NCBI GenBank assembly: GCA_050303335.1
Contig: JBNLBN010000007.1
Coordinates: forward strand, 1 to 46,371
Direction: 5' to 3'
DNA length: 46,371 nucleotides
Origin: Bilamarchaeum sp050303335
GTDB lineage: Archaea > Micrarchaeota > Micrarchaeia > Anstonellales > Bilamarchaeaceae
Positions within the stretch are counted from its first letter, which is position 1. Each line of letters opens with the position of its first letter. A program made the position numbers and the translations under genes. Of this stretch, positions 7,679 to 15,525 are shown one piece after another. The notes below the pieces were generated by a model. It searched no databases. It had not been told where the DNA came from and saw only the letters and a list, made by a program, of their open reading frames with translations.

Positions 7679-8203
7679 GTGTCTGATCGAAAAGGAACAT
7701 TTGAACTTATTACGACAGTGCTTTTCGTCATACTGATATTTCTATTCTCTGACAGGCTTGAGGGACTCCGGGAACTCGGCCTTGCAGGGGCTTTCTTTAT
7801 CTCACTTATAGGATCTGCGACGATCATACTGCCGACTCCTGCTGCTGCCATAATCGTCGCGATGTCAGGATCCTTCGATCCCATAGCACTCGGAGTGGTT
7901 GCAGGCCTTGGATCCGGAATCGGTGAACTGACAGGATACTTTGCAGGAGACGGTGCAAGGAGGCTCCTTAACAGCAGGATAAAGGAAGCAAGGCACATAG
8001 AAGAGACCGTAAGAAAATACGAGATTCCTGGAATATTCATCCTGGCATTCGTTCCAAATCCCCTTTTTGATGCCGCTGGAATCGTTGCCGGCGGCCTTAA
8101 GATACACTGGACATATTTTCTTGCTGCATGCATCGCAGGAAGGATTCTAAGGTATGTGATCTTGGCGGAACTTGGGTTGTTTGCACTGAATTTAATATCA
8201 TAA
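7679..8203 (+). CDS. VTT/DedA-like (SNARE-associated) membrane protein
   Basis: 174 residues, GTG start; no in-frame ATG is near. An N-terminal helix (residues 8-22) precedes the VTT core: helix with GSATIILPTPAAAIIVAMSG, a Gly-rich segment GLGSGIGELTGYFAG, a charged stretch, then AFVPNPLFDAAGIVAGG and a final helix. The conserved G-E-x-x-G-Y-x-x-G and F-x-P-x-P-x-x-D-x-x-G motifs match the YqaA branch of the family. DedA/VTT proteins are implicated in lipid (undecaprenyl or polyprenyl phosphate) flipping and membrane homeostasis; the substrate here is not known. It lies directly after tRNA-Ala. Confidence 0.85.
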   Translation: MSDRKGTFELITTVLFVILIFLFSDRLEGLRELGLAGAFFISLIGSATIILPTPAAAIIVAMSGSFDPIALGVVAGLGSGIGELTGYFAGDGARRLLNSRIKEARHIEETVRKYEIPGIFILAFVPNPLFDAAGIVAGGLKIHWTYFLAACIAGRILRYVILAELGLFALNLIS

Positions 8204-8220
8204 AATTGCATAAATGATAA

Positions 8221-8230
8221 CTTTAAATAA
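8221..8230 (+). promoter_or_regulatory. TATA-like box for the TraB/TIKI-like gene
   Basis: CTTTAAATAA lies about 25 bases before the ATG at 8252. That spacing is right for a leaderless transcript starting at that codon, and argues against the upstream ATG at 8234. Confidence 0.5.
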
Positions 8231-8251
8231 TAAATGCTCGTACAACTATGT

Positions 8252-9223
8252 ATGGGAAAAACACCTGTACTACTAGCTTTTGGTAAACATCATGGAAATG
8301 TAGGAGATATGAAAATATTATCAGAAAAAAGATTTTTCAGAGGAGCGGTTCTTCCAGTTTTGGATGAAAGTTACAGAAGAAATAGAAAAACAGCGGTAAT
8401 ATTTGAGTGGACTCTTAATAATGAGGTTGTAATTCGGAAAGAAGAAGTTGAAGCATATAGACAGGGTAAGATCATCCAAATTCAGGATAAAATATCAGCA
8501 ATTGAAAGAGAAATAAAAAGATGGGAAGAGGGATTGAAAAGTTCCTTGCTGGAACCCTTGGATAGGGGAGCTACTATTCCAAATGATTTGGGATTTGAAA
8601 GAAAAATCGCAGAAATTAATGGTCTTTGTCCAGGATTAATTAGCTGTATGCCAGAACCACATGTTGCAGAAGTAATATTGGAGAATAAAGTTGGGGATTT
8701 GGTTTGGAGCAGAATTGATGAAGCAAAGGGTGATGATGCCATCGAATTAATGGTTGAATTCATCAAAGCTTTTGCAAAAGCTATAGTTCTCAGAGATAAA
8801 GGAGTTTTTGAACTTGTTAGAAGATTAAGAAGGGAAACCCCTGAAATTTCGATAGTAATACCAAGGGGAGCAGCTCACTCTGGTATGGAGGTACTATTTC
8901 CTAGATCAGAATATGATGTTAGTATGGTTTGCAGCAACGTCTATTTTGATTTCGCCTCAGAAGCTCCAATGCGGTCTTATAAAAAGGAAATAAGCAGGGA
9001 AGAACTAGTAGATTTTGCTAGATTACAATTGGATTTTAAGAAACACTTTGAAGCAACTGAACAGGGAGGATTTACAACAATTCATCCATGGTTAAGGTTG
9101 GGGGGAATGTTAATTGATGGTGCTTTTCAGACTATGTCCGATAACACATGGGCAAAACGATCAAGAAGATTTGCAATTGAAAAGAATCCTGATTGTGCAG
9201 AACGATTATGTATAAAAAAGTAG
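8252..9223 (+). CDS. TraB/TIKI/ChaN-superfamily-like protein, A/T-rich
   Basis: 323 residues from ATG 8252 (an in-frame ATG at 8234 sits between the TATA box and the likely transcript start). I do not recognise a named family, but the pattern fits the TIKI/TraB/EreA-ChaN fold. It has an N-terminal GKHHGN after a hydrophobic strand, an isolated Glu in AVIFEWT, and a C-terminal helix with an Arg-Asp pair (VLRDKGVFELVRRL) followed by a strand ending in PRGAAHSGM, like the GxxH motif of TraB. A charged helical insert lies at about residues 60-105. Known members are metal-dependent proteases or heme-binding proteins; activity here is inferred. Base and codon use are visibly more A/T-rich than its neighbours, suggesting transfer. 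Its stop codon lies inside the convergent initiator tRNA gene. Confidence 0.65.
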   Translation: MGKTPVLLAFGKHHGNVGDMKILSEKRFFRGAVLPVLDESYRRNRKTAVIFEWTLNNEVVIRKEEVEAYRQGKIIQIQDKISAIEREIKRWEEGLKSSLLEPLDRGATIPNDLGFERKIAEINGLCPGLISCMPEPHVAEVILENKVGDLVWSRIDEAKGDDAIELMVEFIKAFAKAIVLRDKGVFELVRRLRRETPEISIVIPRGAAHSGMEVLFPRSEYDVSMVCSNVYFDFASEAPMRSYKKEISREELVDFARLQLDFKKHFEATEQGGFTTIHPWLRLGGMLIDGAFQTMSDNTWAKRSRRFAIEKNPDCAERLCIKK

Positions 9224-9295
9224 CGAGGGGTAGATTTGAACTACCGGTCTCTGGGTTATGAGCCCAGCGGGGACTCCAAACTCCCCTACCTCGCT
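9221..9295 (-). tRNA. Initiator tRNA-Met (CAU)
   Basis: Read on the minus strand from 9295. Acceptor AGCGAGG pairs with CCTCGCT, giving the A1:U72 pair typical of archaeal initiators. D stem GGGG/CCCC, anticodon stem CTGGG/CCCAG with three consecutive G:C pairs next to the CTCATAA loop, the hallmark of initiator tRNA. T stem GGTAG/CTACC with loop TTCAAAT. A73 at 9221; CCA is not encoded. There is no intron. The 3' end overlaps the stop codon of the convergent TraB-like gene by 3 bases. Confidence 0.95.
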
Positions 9296-9373
9296 TTAAC
9301 ATTGAATCTAACAAAAAAAATGCTAGAGTACACTAACTATACTGCAATAGGCTTATAAATAAAAAGGAAAAGA

Positions 9374-9841
9374 TTATTTTCTTCTCTTAACCGGTTCTTC
9401 AACCACGTCTTCCTCGTCTTCTTCAAGGTCCTCTGGGGTGACGTCTTCCTTTATCCGTCCCTTCTTTCCCATCTTCTTTACGACCTTGTGGACCATCTCG
9501 CGCTCCATCTCCTCGACTTTCTTCAGTTCCTCGTCATGCCTTCCCTTGTGATAATAGAAGCCTGCAAGGAACATCAGCGATGAAAGGATGATCAGCAAAA
9601 GGGGCAATCCGATGTAGAGTGACGGAAGCACAATAGTAGTCAAGTCATTCTTGAGCTTGTTGAATTCTCCGGGTGGATTCACGCCGCACTGCTGGAGTTT
9701 TGAAAAGTCATTCGTCGTTACGAAATTAACGACTGCAGTCATCATGTTTGTCATATATGATATTATGACATATGCTGCTCCGACAATTACGAGCAATCCC
9801 AATATAACGAATAGGAATGATACCATTTTCGATTTGTTCAT
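9374..9841 (-). CDS. Small membrane protein with acidic tail
   Basis: 155 residues, not recognised. Two transmembrane helices are evident at about 7-29 and 68-93. They flank a 40-residue extracytoplasmic or cytoplasmic loop with one Cys (QQCGVNPP). After the second helix comes a charged, probably coiled-coil cytoplasmic tail (HDEELKKVEEMERE...) ending in a strongly acidic stretch and a basic tip (PVKRRK). GGTGG directly upstream of the ATG at 9841 fits as ribosome site. It is divergent from the small gene at 9906. Function unknown. Confidence 0.75.
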   Translation of the reverse strand: MNKSKMVSFLFVILGLLVIVGAAYVIISYMTNMMTAVVNFVTTNDFSKLQQCGVNPPGEFNKLKNDLTTIVLPSLYIGLPLLLIILSSLMFLAGFYYHKGRHDEELKKVEEMEREMVHKVVKKMGKKGRIKEDVTPEDLEEDEEDVVEEPVKRRK

Positions 9842-9905
9842 CTAACCACCAATTACAATAGATGAATACTTCAGTTTTTAAAAACACAGGGGGAAATAAT
9901 TAAAT

Positions 9906-10151
9906 ATGGCAGGAAAAAGTGAGGCATTCAAGGAATTGATGGGTGTTAGGCAGGATCAGGCCCAGGCAATGGATTTTGTTCCGGTCAGAGCCCAGACTGA
10001 AGAGGCTGTAAGGACCAGCACGAACCAGCAGATGCTCGGACAGCTGTTTTCAAACGCTTATACTAGCCTTGCAGAAAAGGTTTTCGAGAAAGGATCACCG
10101 TCGATGAAGCAGGCCCTCAAGGATTCTAGCCTTCAGCAGTATCTGGGGTAA
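9906..10151 (+). CDS. Small hypothetical protein
   Basis: 81 residues, soluble, Gln-rich and mostly helical, without cysteines or membrane segments. No family recognised. AT-rich ATAATTAAAT directly precedes the ATG. The next gene begins 4 bases after its stop, and rpiA overlaps that gene, so the three probably form one transcript. It may be lineage-specific. Confidence 0.65.
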   Translation: MAGKSEAFKELMGVRQDQAQAMDFVPVRAQTEEAVRTSTNQQMLGQLFSNAYTSLAEKVFEKGSPSMKQALKDSSLQQYLG

Positions 10152-10155
10152 TAAA

Positions 10156-10380
10156 ATGATCGAAGAGATATTCAAGAACGCGAAGGTCCAGTACGCCTAT
10201 AACCAGAGGCAGAAGATTTACTCCGTGAAAGTAATGCTCGACAACCGGCCGAGGATAGTGACACTTAGAGTAGGTGACGACTTCACGGAGATCTCCCTTG
10301 CCGACAAGGAAGGAAATGTCATCGAAGTCCTGAGGGAACAGGATGGAAAGGGAGTGACTTTCAGTGGACCCAAAGATTAA
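10156..10380 (+). CDS. Small hypothetical protein upstream of rpiA
   Basis: 74 residues, predicted mixed alpha/beta with alternating hydrophobic strands (SVKVML, RIVTLRV, FTEISLA). GGGGTAA lies upstream of the ATG. Its last 17 bases overlap the start of rpiA and contain the likely rpiA ribosome site region, so translation of the two is probably coupled. No family recognised. Confidence 0.65.
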   Translation: MIEEIFKNAKVQYAYNQRQKIYSVKVMLDNRPRIVTLRVGDDFTEISLADKEGNVIEVLREQDGKGVTFSGPKD

Positions 10381-11011
10381 CGCGGCAAAAGCTGCGCTTG
10401 AACATGTCAAAGACGGCATGTGCATTGGACTCGGTTCCGGAACGACTGTGCGCGAATTCATTAAGCTCCTCGGGGAGAAGGTACGGGGAGGGCTCAACAT
10501 TACATGCGTCACGACATCGTTCGATTCCAGGATGCTTGCAATTGAAAATGGGATATTCGTAACTGAGACAGATGCAATCTCCGAGATCGACCTTGCCGTC
10601 GATGGCGCTGACAAGGTGACAAAGACTGCCCTACTCAAGGGCGGTGGAGGGGCCCTGACCAGAGAAAAGATCATTGCATACAATGCAAAGAGTTTCATAG
10701 TAATAATAGATGAAGGAAAGATCCAGGAGACGCTTGATGGGGAAGTGAACCTCGAGGTGCTCCCGTTTGCGGCCCCGCTTGTCATGAAGGAACTGAAGGG
10801 ATACAACCCTTCAATAAGGATGGCCAAATCAAAGCTCGGTCCCGTCATTTCTGACAACGGAAGCTTCATCATAGACTGCAGGATGAGGGTGGAGCATCCC
10901 AAGCAGATGGAAGAAAGGCTCAACAACATTCCAGGAGTTATAGAAAATGGAATATTCACAAAATTCGACATGATCATCGTCGGATCTGATTCTGGAGCAA
11001 GGGTGCTCTGA
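10364..11011 (+). CDS. rpiA: Ribose-5-phosphate isomerase A
   Basis: 215 residues, cytoplasmic enzyme interconverting ribose 5-phosphate and ribulose 5-phosphate, supplying ribose for nucleotides. Family motifs are in order: phosphate-binding GLGSGTT near residue 22, the catalytic AVDGADKV motif near 77, KGGGGALTREK near 92, and VLPFA near 127. The start is GTG at 10364, supported by GGAGTGA at 10351-10357 with a 6-base spacing. Length is normal for RpiA. It overlaps the preceding small gene by 17 bases and is last in that transcript. Confidence 0.96.
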   Translation: MDPKINAAKAALEHVKDGMCIGLGSGTTVREFIKLLGEKVRGGLNITCVTTSFDSRMLAIENGIFVTETDAISEIDLAVDGADKVTKTALLKGGGGALTREKIIAYNAKSFIVIIDEGKIQETLDGEVNLEVLPFAAPLVMKELKGYNPSIRMAKSKLGPVISDNGSFIIDCRMRVEHPKQMEERLNNIPGVIENGIFTKFDMIIVGSDSGARVL

Positions 11012-11018
11012 ATGATAG

Positions 11019-11030
11019 ATTTATAAAAAG
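11019..11030 (+). promoter_or_regulatory. TATA-like box for the TGG lipoprotein genes
   Basis: ATTTATAAAAAG lies 34 bases before the ATG at 11064. Ribosome site GGTGGT is at 11053-11058. The spacing suggests a transcript with a very short leader. Confidence 0.55.
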
Positions 11031-11063
11031 AACATCTCCAAATATTATCATTGGTGGTTAATT

Positions 11064-12164
11064 ATGATTATGAACAGAAGGAGTAATGGGAAAACTGGGA
11101 GAAGGATAAAGAAAGCTTTGGCTGTAGCATCAATAGCTGCACTTCCAGTATTAGAATCACTCATTACAGGTTCAGTTGGTTGCGGAGGAGGAGAATTTAG
11201 AACATGTAAAGAGACTCCTGCATGTGAAGAAAGAGAGGAAACATTAACTTTGGATCTGGGTCAGAGCACTGATTTTGGAGGCCATAGTGTAAAATTACAT
11301 TCAATTGAGATGGAAGGTAATAATGCAACTGCAAGATTAAAATTTGTCGATGCTTGCAGAAATGAGGAAGAGTTACAAGTTCGGGATGGTTCTTCGAATG
11401 CGTTGGTATTGGAAAATGGAATTTTTACAGTTACACCCAGTCAGATAAGTTTTGACGGACAGGAAGCAACATTGGAATTCATACAATCCTGTTCTGTTGG
11501 AACCGGGGGAACAGGAGGAAGAGGCCCAGTTGATGAGACGGGCGGTGCGCCAACCGGCGGAGTTGAAGAAACTGGCGGGAGATCTGCGGGTGGATCGGCT
11601 GGCCAATCCAATACTGGCGGAGCTGCAGGCGAAGCCAATACGGGCGGTGTATCGGGGAGTGCAGGCGAAACTTCTACCGGTGGAAATGAGACCGGAGGTA
11701 CAGCAGGCTCACAGAACACTGGCGGGAATGAAACTGGTGGAGTGTCCGGTTCAGGAAATGCTGGCGGTGCAGGAACAGGAGGCGTTTCTACTGGCGGATC
11801 GGCCGGAAACGGAGGATTCGGGGGAGTGACCCAGGGAGGGTCTGCAGGAACGACCCAGGCTGGTAACGGAGGAGCTGGGGGTGCGGAGCCGGTTTGCGAG
11901 ATCCATAACGGAACATACGAATCAATCATTTTCTCAGTAGGGGTTCCAAAGGTCGTCGGAGGAATAGAATTCACTATTACTGAAATTAACACCGAAAATA
12001 TTGTAGTGGATGCAGTTTGCGGACTTGACGAGAACATAACCGGAATAAATGTTCCGACTGATGGCTCGGAAGTGGCTGTCAATCTTCAGAGCGGTGGATC
12101 TGTAACGATCAACAGGCTGTCGAATTCCGACACGGCTGCAAGGCTTACATTCGTTATAATGTGA
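11064..12164 (+). CDS. TGG-rich anchored surface protein 1
   Basis: 366 residues; ATG at 11064 (or 11070) after GGTGGT. A basic N-terminus and hydrophobic stretch (18-37) end at SVGC (Cys40), a weak lipobox, so lipid anchoring after export is likely but not certain. An N-terminal beta-rich domain (about 48-142) with paired cysteines comes next. A Gly/Thr/Ser/Asn linker (about 143-280) is built from TGG, AGG and GGS units. A C-terminal domain of about 90 residues starts CEIHNGTY, contains VVGGIEFTIT and a second Cys, and ends SNSDTAARLTFVI. The same end domain recurs in the next three genes. Export and surface location are inferred; function unknown. The base composition of the linker is strongly G-rich. 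Confidence 0.85.
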   Translation: MIMNRRSNGKTGRRIKKALAVASIAALPVLESLITGSVGCGGGEFRTCKETPACEEREETLTLDLGQSTDFGGHSVKLHSIEMEGNNATARLKFVDACRNEEELQVRDGSSNALVLENGIFTVTPSQISFDGQEATLEFIQSCSVGTGGTGGRGPVDETGGAPTGGVEETGGRSAGGSAGQSNTGGAAGEANTGGVSGSAGETSTGGNETGGTAGSQNTGGNETGGVSGSGNAGGAGTGGVSTGGSAGNGGFGGVTQGGSAGTTQAGNGGAGGAEPVCEIHNGTYESIIFSVGVPKVVGGIEFTITEINTENIVVDAVCGLDENITGINVPTDGSEVAVNLQSGGSVTINRLSNSDTAARLTFVIM

Positions 12165-12169
12165 TACTC

Positions 12170-12685
12170 ATGAGAAGGAGAATTCAGAAGAATGTCGGAA
12201 CCGTTGCTCTTGCAACGGCATTGATGGCATGCAGCAGCACTACTGTCACTAAGAATGAGAATACCGGCGGATCCGGCAACGGAGGAAGCGTCAGTACGGG
12301 GGGGTCAGAGACCATTATGGGCGGATCTTCAAATGTTGGCGGGGGATCTTATGCCGGAAATGGAGGATCAAACACAATCTCCAACGGAGGAAAGGCCGGT
12401 GAAGGCCAGATTGTTGCAGAATGCGCAATCGAGGCAGGAGAATACGGGTCAGTCGTATTTTCAGCCGATATCCCGAAGGATGTCGGAGGAATCCAGTTCA
12501 CCATAACTGCAATAAGTGCAGATAGCCTGACGGTAAGCGCAGTCTGCGGAAGCGACTCTGTGGAAATTGAGGTTCCAACAGACGGAACTGCAGCAGAGGC
12601 ATCACTTAGATCAGGTGAAAACATCTCTGTAACCAGGCTTTCGAACTCGGATTCTGCAGCAAGACTGACGATCGTGATCGAATAG
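12170..12685 (+). CDS. TGG-rich lipoprotein 2
   Basis: 171 residues from ATG 12170, with GTGAT at 12161-12165 as ribosome site overlapping the previous stop (a GTG start at 12161 is the alternative). The signal has basic residues, a hydrophobic core and a good lipobox LMAC (Cys21). A short Gly/Ser/Thr/Asn-rich linker spans roughly residues 25-80. One C-terminal domain follows, starting CAIEAGEY, with VGGIQFTIT, a second Cys (AVCGSD) and the end SNSDSAARLTIVI. It is the shortest of the four paralogs and closest to the C-terminal domain of the first. Probably co-transcribed with it. Confidence 0.85.
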   Translation: MRRRIQKNVGTVALATALMACSSTTVTKNENTGGSGNGGSVSTGGSETIMGGSSNVGGGSYAGNGGSNTISNGGKAGEGQIVAECAIEAGEYGSVVFSADIPKDVGGIQFTITAISADSLTVSAVCGSDSVEIEVPTDGTAAEASLRSGENISVTRLSNSDSAARLTIVIE

Positions 12686-12700
12686 TTGTTAATGATAATG

Positions 12701-12740
12701 TTTAAAAATGTTTTAATACAAATATATTTGAGAGGGTGGG
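12701..12740 (+). promoter_or_regulatory. Promoter and ribosome site for TGG lipoproteins 3-4
   Basis: TTTAAAAATG at 12701-12710 is a TATA candidate and GGGTGGG at 12734-12740 is a strong ribosome site 5 bases before the ATG at 12746. The second pair of lipoprotein genes therefore likely has its own promoter. Confidence 0.5.
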
Positions 12741-12745
12741 AATAA

Positions 12746-13528
12746 ATGCAAGTACAAAAAAGTAAGAAGATCGGAACTATTGGTAAGTTTGCAGCAGCAG
12801 CTGTATTGGTTGGAACTATTTCTTGTGGAAACAAAGAGGATAATATTTATTATCCGGTGATTCCTGCAAGCACGGCAAATGTAGCCGGCAGCACTTCCAG
12901 CACGGGAGGAATTCAGAACAGGGCAGGAACCGGAGGAGATGTAAGCGCCGGCGGAGCAGCAGGAGCAGCTATCTCTGAAGGCGGTGCGGTCGATCATGGT
13001 GGAAGCGCCGGCGAGAGTGCAACTGGCGGATCCTCACAGGCAGGGGAAACTTCAACTGGAGGAAACTCTGCGGGCCAAGGCAACACGTCTGGCGGAAACG
13101 GGGGAGCATCAGCCGGATCGGCGGGTGAAACTTCTACTGGAGGAATTTCTGCAAGCGGAGGAAACGGCGGATCAGTCGTCGGAGGCAATTCCGGTGTTGG
13201 CGGATTGGATCAAACCGGTGGAACAACTTCCGGCGGTGAAGGCGGAGCAGTTGCCTGCGAAGAAGTAAGAAACGGAAATATTTATGATTTCTATCCGGTG
13301 TCTGAGCCGATTTCAGTTCTTGGATACGTAGTCTCATATACAGGAACTGTCGAAGGAGATGCTCAGTTCGAGGTTGCAGACTGCGCCGGAGTGCTGACTA
13401 CCCTCACAATTGCAAGCGGTGCAACAGAAACATATAATGATTCTTCGAACAGGAAGACTGTTTCGCTTCAGGTACATTCATTTTCTGATTCTCTTGCAAG
13501 AGTGACCGTAACGGTAAATGACAGTTGA
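12746..13528 (+). CDS. TGG-rich lipoprotein 3
   Basis: 260 residues. Basic N-terminus, hydrophobic Ala-rich core, and a lipobox-like TISC (Cys27). A YYPVIP segment precedes a long linker (about 45-170) of GGS, TGG and AGG units with repeated SAGETSTGG blocks. The C-terminal domain starts CEEVRNG, has VLGYVVSYTGT, a second Cys and a final HSFSDSLARVTVTV. This is the same fold-pattern as its neighbours but the most divergent in the middle. The stop overlaps the ATG of the next gene by one base, so the two are probably translated together. Confidence 0.85.
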   Translation: MQVQKSKKIGTIGKFAAAAVLVGTISCGNKEDNIYYPVIPASTANVAGSTSSTGGIQNRAGTGGDVSAGGAAGAAISEGGAVDHGGSAGESATGGSSQAGETSTGGNSAGQGNTSGGNGGASAGSAGETSTGGISASGGNGGSVVGGNSGVGGLDQTGGTTSGGEGGAVACEEVRNGNIYDFYPVSEPISVLGYVVSYTGTVEGDAQFEVADCAGVLTTLTIASGATETYNDSSNRKTVSLQVHSFSDSLARVTVTVNDS

Positions 13529-14835
13529 TGATTATGAAACTACGAAGCACGCGGGAAGGAAGACAGAAGGGATCACAGGTCCAGTTTGCCAAGTATTTGG
13601 TTGCCGGTGCACTCGCTGCCGGCTGTGGGGACAGCACTTCGGATATTTACATTCCGATCCCCCCTCAGAGAGGGGAGGTTGCGAATACCGGAGGAAATTC
13701 CTCGGCAGGAGGTAACAGTTCTTCAGGAGTCGGCGGAAACGTTTCTGGCGGGAACAGCTCGTCAGGAGGAAACCATTCAGGCGGCAATAATTCCGGCGGG
13801 AATTCAGCAGGAAATACATCAGGAGGTACTTCCGGAAGCGGATCAACGACTTCTGGCGGTATGGCCGGAGAGACATCTGGCGGATCTTCACAGGGTGGGA
13901 ATAGTTCTGGGGGAAGTTCTGCAAATGGTGGGACCACTTCAGGCGGATCTTCACAGGCTGGAAACACATCGATCGGAGGCAACCCCTCAGGAGGAGTTTC
14001 TTCAGCTGGCCAGGCAGGAGAATCATCCGGTGGAACAACTTCCGGCGGTGAAGGCGGATTTGGCGGTTCTGCAGGCGTTGCAGGTTCCGGCGCATCATCA
14101 CAGGGTGGAAGCTCTGCAGGCGGCGGCAACACTTCGAGCGGAGGAAATGCTAATACGGGAGGAGTAGGGGGAACAACCGGAACCGGGGGTTCCGGAGGAA
14201 CGATAATCACCTCGTCCTGCGATACCCATGACCAGAGCGAATATGTGCTTCTTGAAGCGCAGGGCAACGGCAGGGAGATCGGAGGATACGGATTCTTCTA
14301 TCTTGGAACTACAGCTGAAGGATTTGCAGAATACGAGATTACCTGTGCCCAGGACGTCATACTGAGCCCGCTTGTTGTAGAGAACTTCGAGATGGTAGTA
14401 GACGGCAATACGACAATCTCGATTACCAACCATTCCAACTCCGATTCTTTGGCAAGGGCAACCATAGTTGTCGACGTCGATGAATCAGCAGGAGCAGGCG
14501 GAGCTGCAGGTGCAGGAGGACAGGGCGGATCGGGTGGAACATTCAGCCCGAGATGCGAAGGTGCAAACACTGCTGAAGATTACGTATTTGCATACTACAA
14601 CCAAGCGTTCGAAGTAGGCGGATATGAATTCCTGATAACCGGCAGAACGGACAATTTCGTTTCAGTGGATATAAGCTGCTCTTTCGACAGTGTTCCGATA
14701 GCAACCGGCAAGCTGATCGAAGTAGGAAGGTTCGAGTATGTCGAATCCCCCGAGGACAGCCTCAGGATCAACATGAACCCTCATGCGGCATCAGACAGGC
14801 TCGTACGGGTGACTGTCGATATCAACAACCTCTAG
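13528..14835 (+). CDS. TGG-rich lipoprotein 4 with two C-terminal domains
   Basis: 435 residues from ATG 13528. The N-terminus is basic, followed by a hydrophobic stretch and LAAGC (Cys33). Then DIYIPIPPQRG and a very long Gly/Ser/Asn/Thr linker (about 50-225), many units reading GGNSSGG, SGGSS or SQGG. Two copies of the repeated domain follow: the first from CDTHDQSEY to HSNSDSLARATIVV, the second from CEGANTAEDY to HAASDRLVRVTVDI, separated by a short Gly/Ala linker. Both contain GGY-F and a second cysteine, suggesting one disulfide per domain. Predicted to be exported and membrane-anchored, with the paired domains displayed at the end of a flexible stalk. Confidence 0.85.
   Translation: MIMKLRSTREGRQKGSQVQFAKYLVAGALAAGCGDSTSDIYIPIPPQRGEVANTGGNSSAGGNSSSGVGGNVSGGNSSSGGNHSGGNNSGGNSAGNTSGGTSGSGSTTSGGMAGETSGGSSQGGNSSGGSSANGGTTSGGSSQAGNTSIGGNPSGGVSSAGQAGESSGGTTSGGEGGFGGSAGVAGSGASSQGGSSAGGGNTSSGGNANTGGVGGTTGTGGSGGTIITSSCDTHDQSEYVLLEAQGNGREIGGYGFFYLGTTAEGFAEYEITCAQDVILSPLVVENFEMVVDGNTTISITNHSNSDSLARATIVVDVDESAGAGGAAGAGGQGGSGGTFSPRCEGANTAEDYVFAYYNQAFEVGGYEFLITGRTDNFVSVDISCSFDSVPIATGKLIEVGRFEYVESPEDSLRINMNPHAASDRLVRVTVDINNL
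13680..14210 (+). repeat. Degenerate GGA/GGC-rich coding repeat (linker of lipoprotein 4)
   Basis: Short G-rich units coding GG(N/S/T)S recur without a fixed period. Similar but shorter stretches occur at about 11500-11890, 12260-12410 and 12890-13250. Such repeats are prone to slippage and expansion, which may explain the different linker lengths of the four paralogs. Confidence 0.7.
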
Positions 14836-14867
14836 TCTTTTTATTTTCTCTTTACAATTTTCCATTT

Positions 14868-15350
14868 ATGAAGATATCCGAGAAATCAAGGCAGATGCTA
14901 AAATCCCCCCTCGGCGAAGTTACGACTGATTTCAAGAAAATCAAGGAGCTTTCTAAAGACCACAGGATCATCTCGGTGGGAGATATCTGCACGCTTTCCC
15001 TGCTTTCATTCCAGATCGAGCCCCACCTGGCAGTCATTGATTTCAAATCTAAAAGGACCGGCATTGACGGGGGGCTTTCAGGTATCCTCAAAAGCAGGTA
15101 TCCTGATCCAAAAAGAATCAGGAACGAAAGCGGGACCATATCAGACGAAATACTCGCAAATGCAGGAACACTGCTGGAAGAAGGGGGAGCCATCGTAATA
15201 GACGGCGAAGAAGACCTTACCGCCCTTGCCTTCATAATGGCTGCAAAAGAAAAGGATTTGATAGTCTATGGCCAGCCGGATTCCGGCATAGTCATCGTCT
15301 TTCCTGACAGGAAGACAAAGGAGAAGGTTACCCTCCTCCTGAGCTCTTAG
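14868..15350 (+). CDS. GTP-dependent dephospho-CoA kinase (DUF359)
   Basis: 160 residues. Archaeal enzyme for the last step of coenzyme A synthesis, using GTP to phosphorylate dephospho-CoA. Family signatures are all present: IISVGDICTLSLL near residue 34, a P-x-L-A-V-I-D-F-K-S-K-R-like strand near 52-62, the N-E-S-G-T-I motif near 85, IVIDGEEDL near 110 and VYGQPDSGIVIV near 133. In many archaea this gene lies beside rpo7 and spt4; here those genes are about 30 kb away. A TATA-like CTTTTTATTTT precedes it. Its end overlaps the convergent small membrane gene by 23 bases. Confidence 0.92.
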   Translation: MKISEKSRQMLKSPLGEVTTDFKKIKELSKDHRIISVGDICTLSLLSFQIEPHLAVIDFKSKRTGIDGGLSGILKSRYPDPKRIRNESGTISDEILANAGTLLEEGGAIVIDGEEDLTALAFIMAAKEKDLIVYGQPDSGIVIVFPDRKTKEKVTLLLSS

Positions 15351-15519
15351 TCATGAAGTATAATGAGATGAATGTAAAGAAAACCAGTACTATCGATATG
15401 ATGATATAATGCTCCTCTTCAAGGAAACCTATGAGGTTAGGTATGAGGAACATACCTATTCCTACTCCTATTGCAGAAGCAACTATCAGCAGAAAGATAG
15501 TCAGTGCTGTACTTGCCAT
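15328..15519 (-). CDS. Small two-helix membrane protein
   Basis: 63 residues with two hydrophobic helices (about 5-32 and 37-57) joined by a short acidic turn (EEEHY), ending in a Gly-rich tip. No family recognised. It begins 6 bases after the stop of the PRC-barrel gene and is probably co-expressed with it. Its 3' end overlaps the convergent dephospho-CoA kinase gene. Confidence 0.65.
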   Translation of the reverse strand: MASTALTIFLLIVASAIGVGIGMFLIPNLIGFLEEEHYIIISIVLVFFTFISLYFMTKSSGGG

Positions 15520-15525
15520 AACGAT

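Noticed and set aside
8200..9300. Integrated plasmid or virus at tRNA-iMet
   Set aside because: No integrase, replication gene or duplicated tRNA end is visible; only composition and position hint at insertion, so it is kept as a finding, not a mobile element.
11441..12082. Long minus-strand open frame (213 codons) opposite lipoprotein 1; similar frames at 13665-14267 and 12994-13188
   Set aside because: They are Pro-rich shadows produced by the GG-rich repeats on the plus strand; they lack ribosome sites and the plus-strand frames have signals, lipoboxes and conserved domains.
11500..14210. Non-coding satellite or CRISPR array
   Set aside because: The G-rich short units stay in one frame between a signal sequence and a folded domain in four separate genes.
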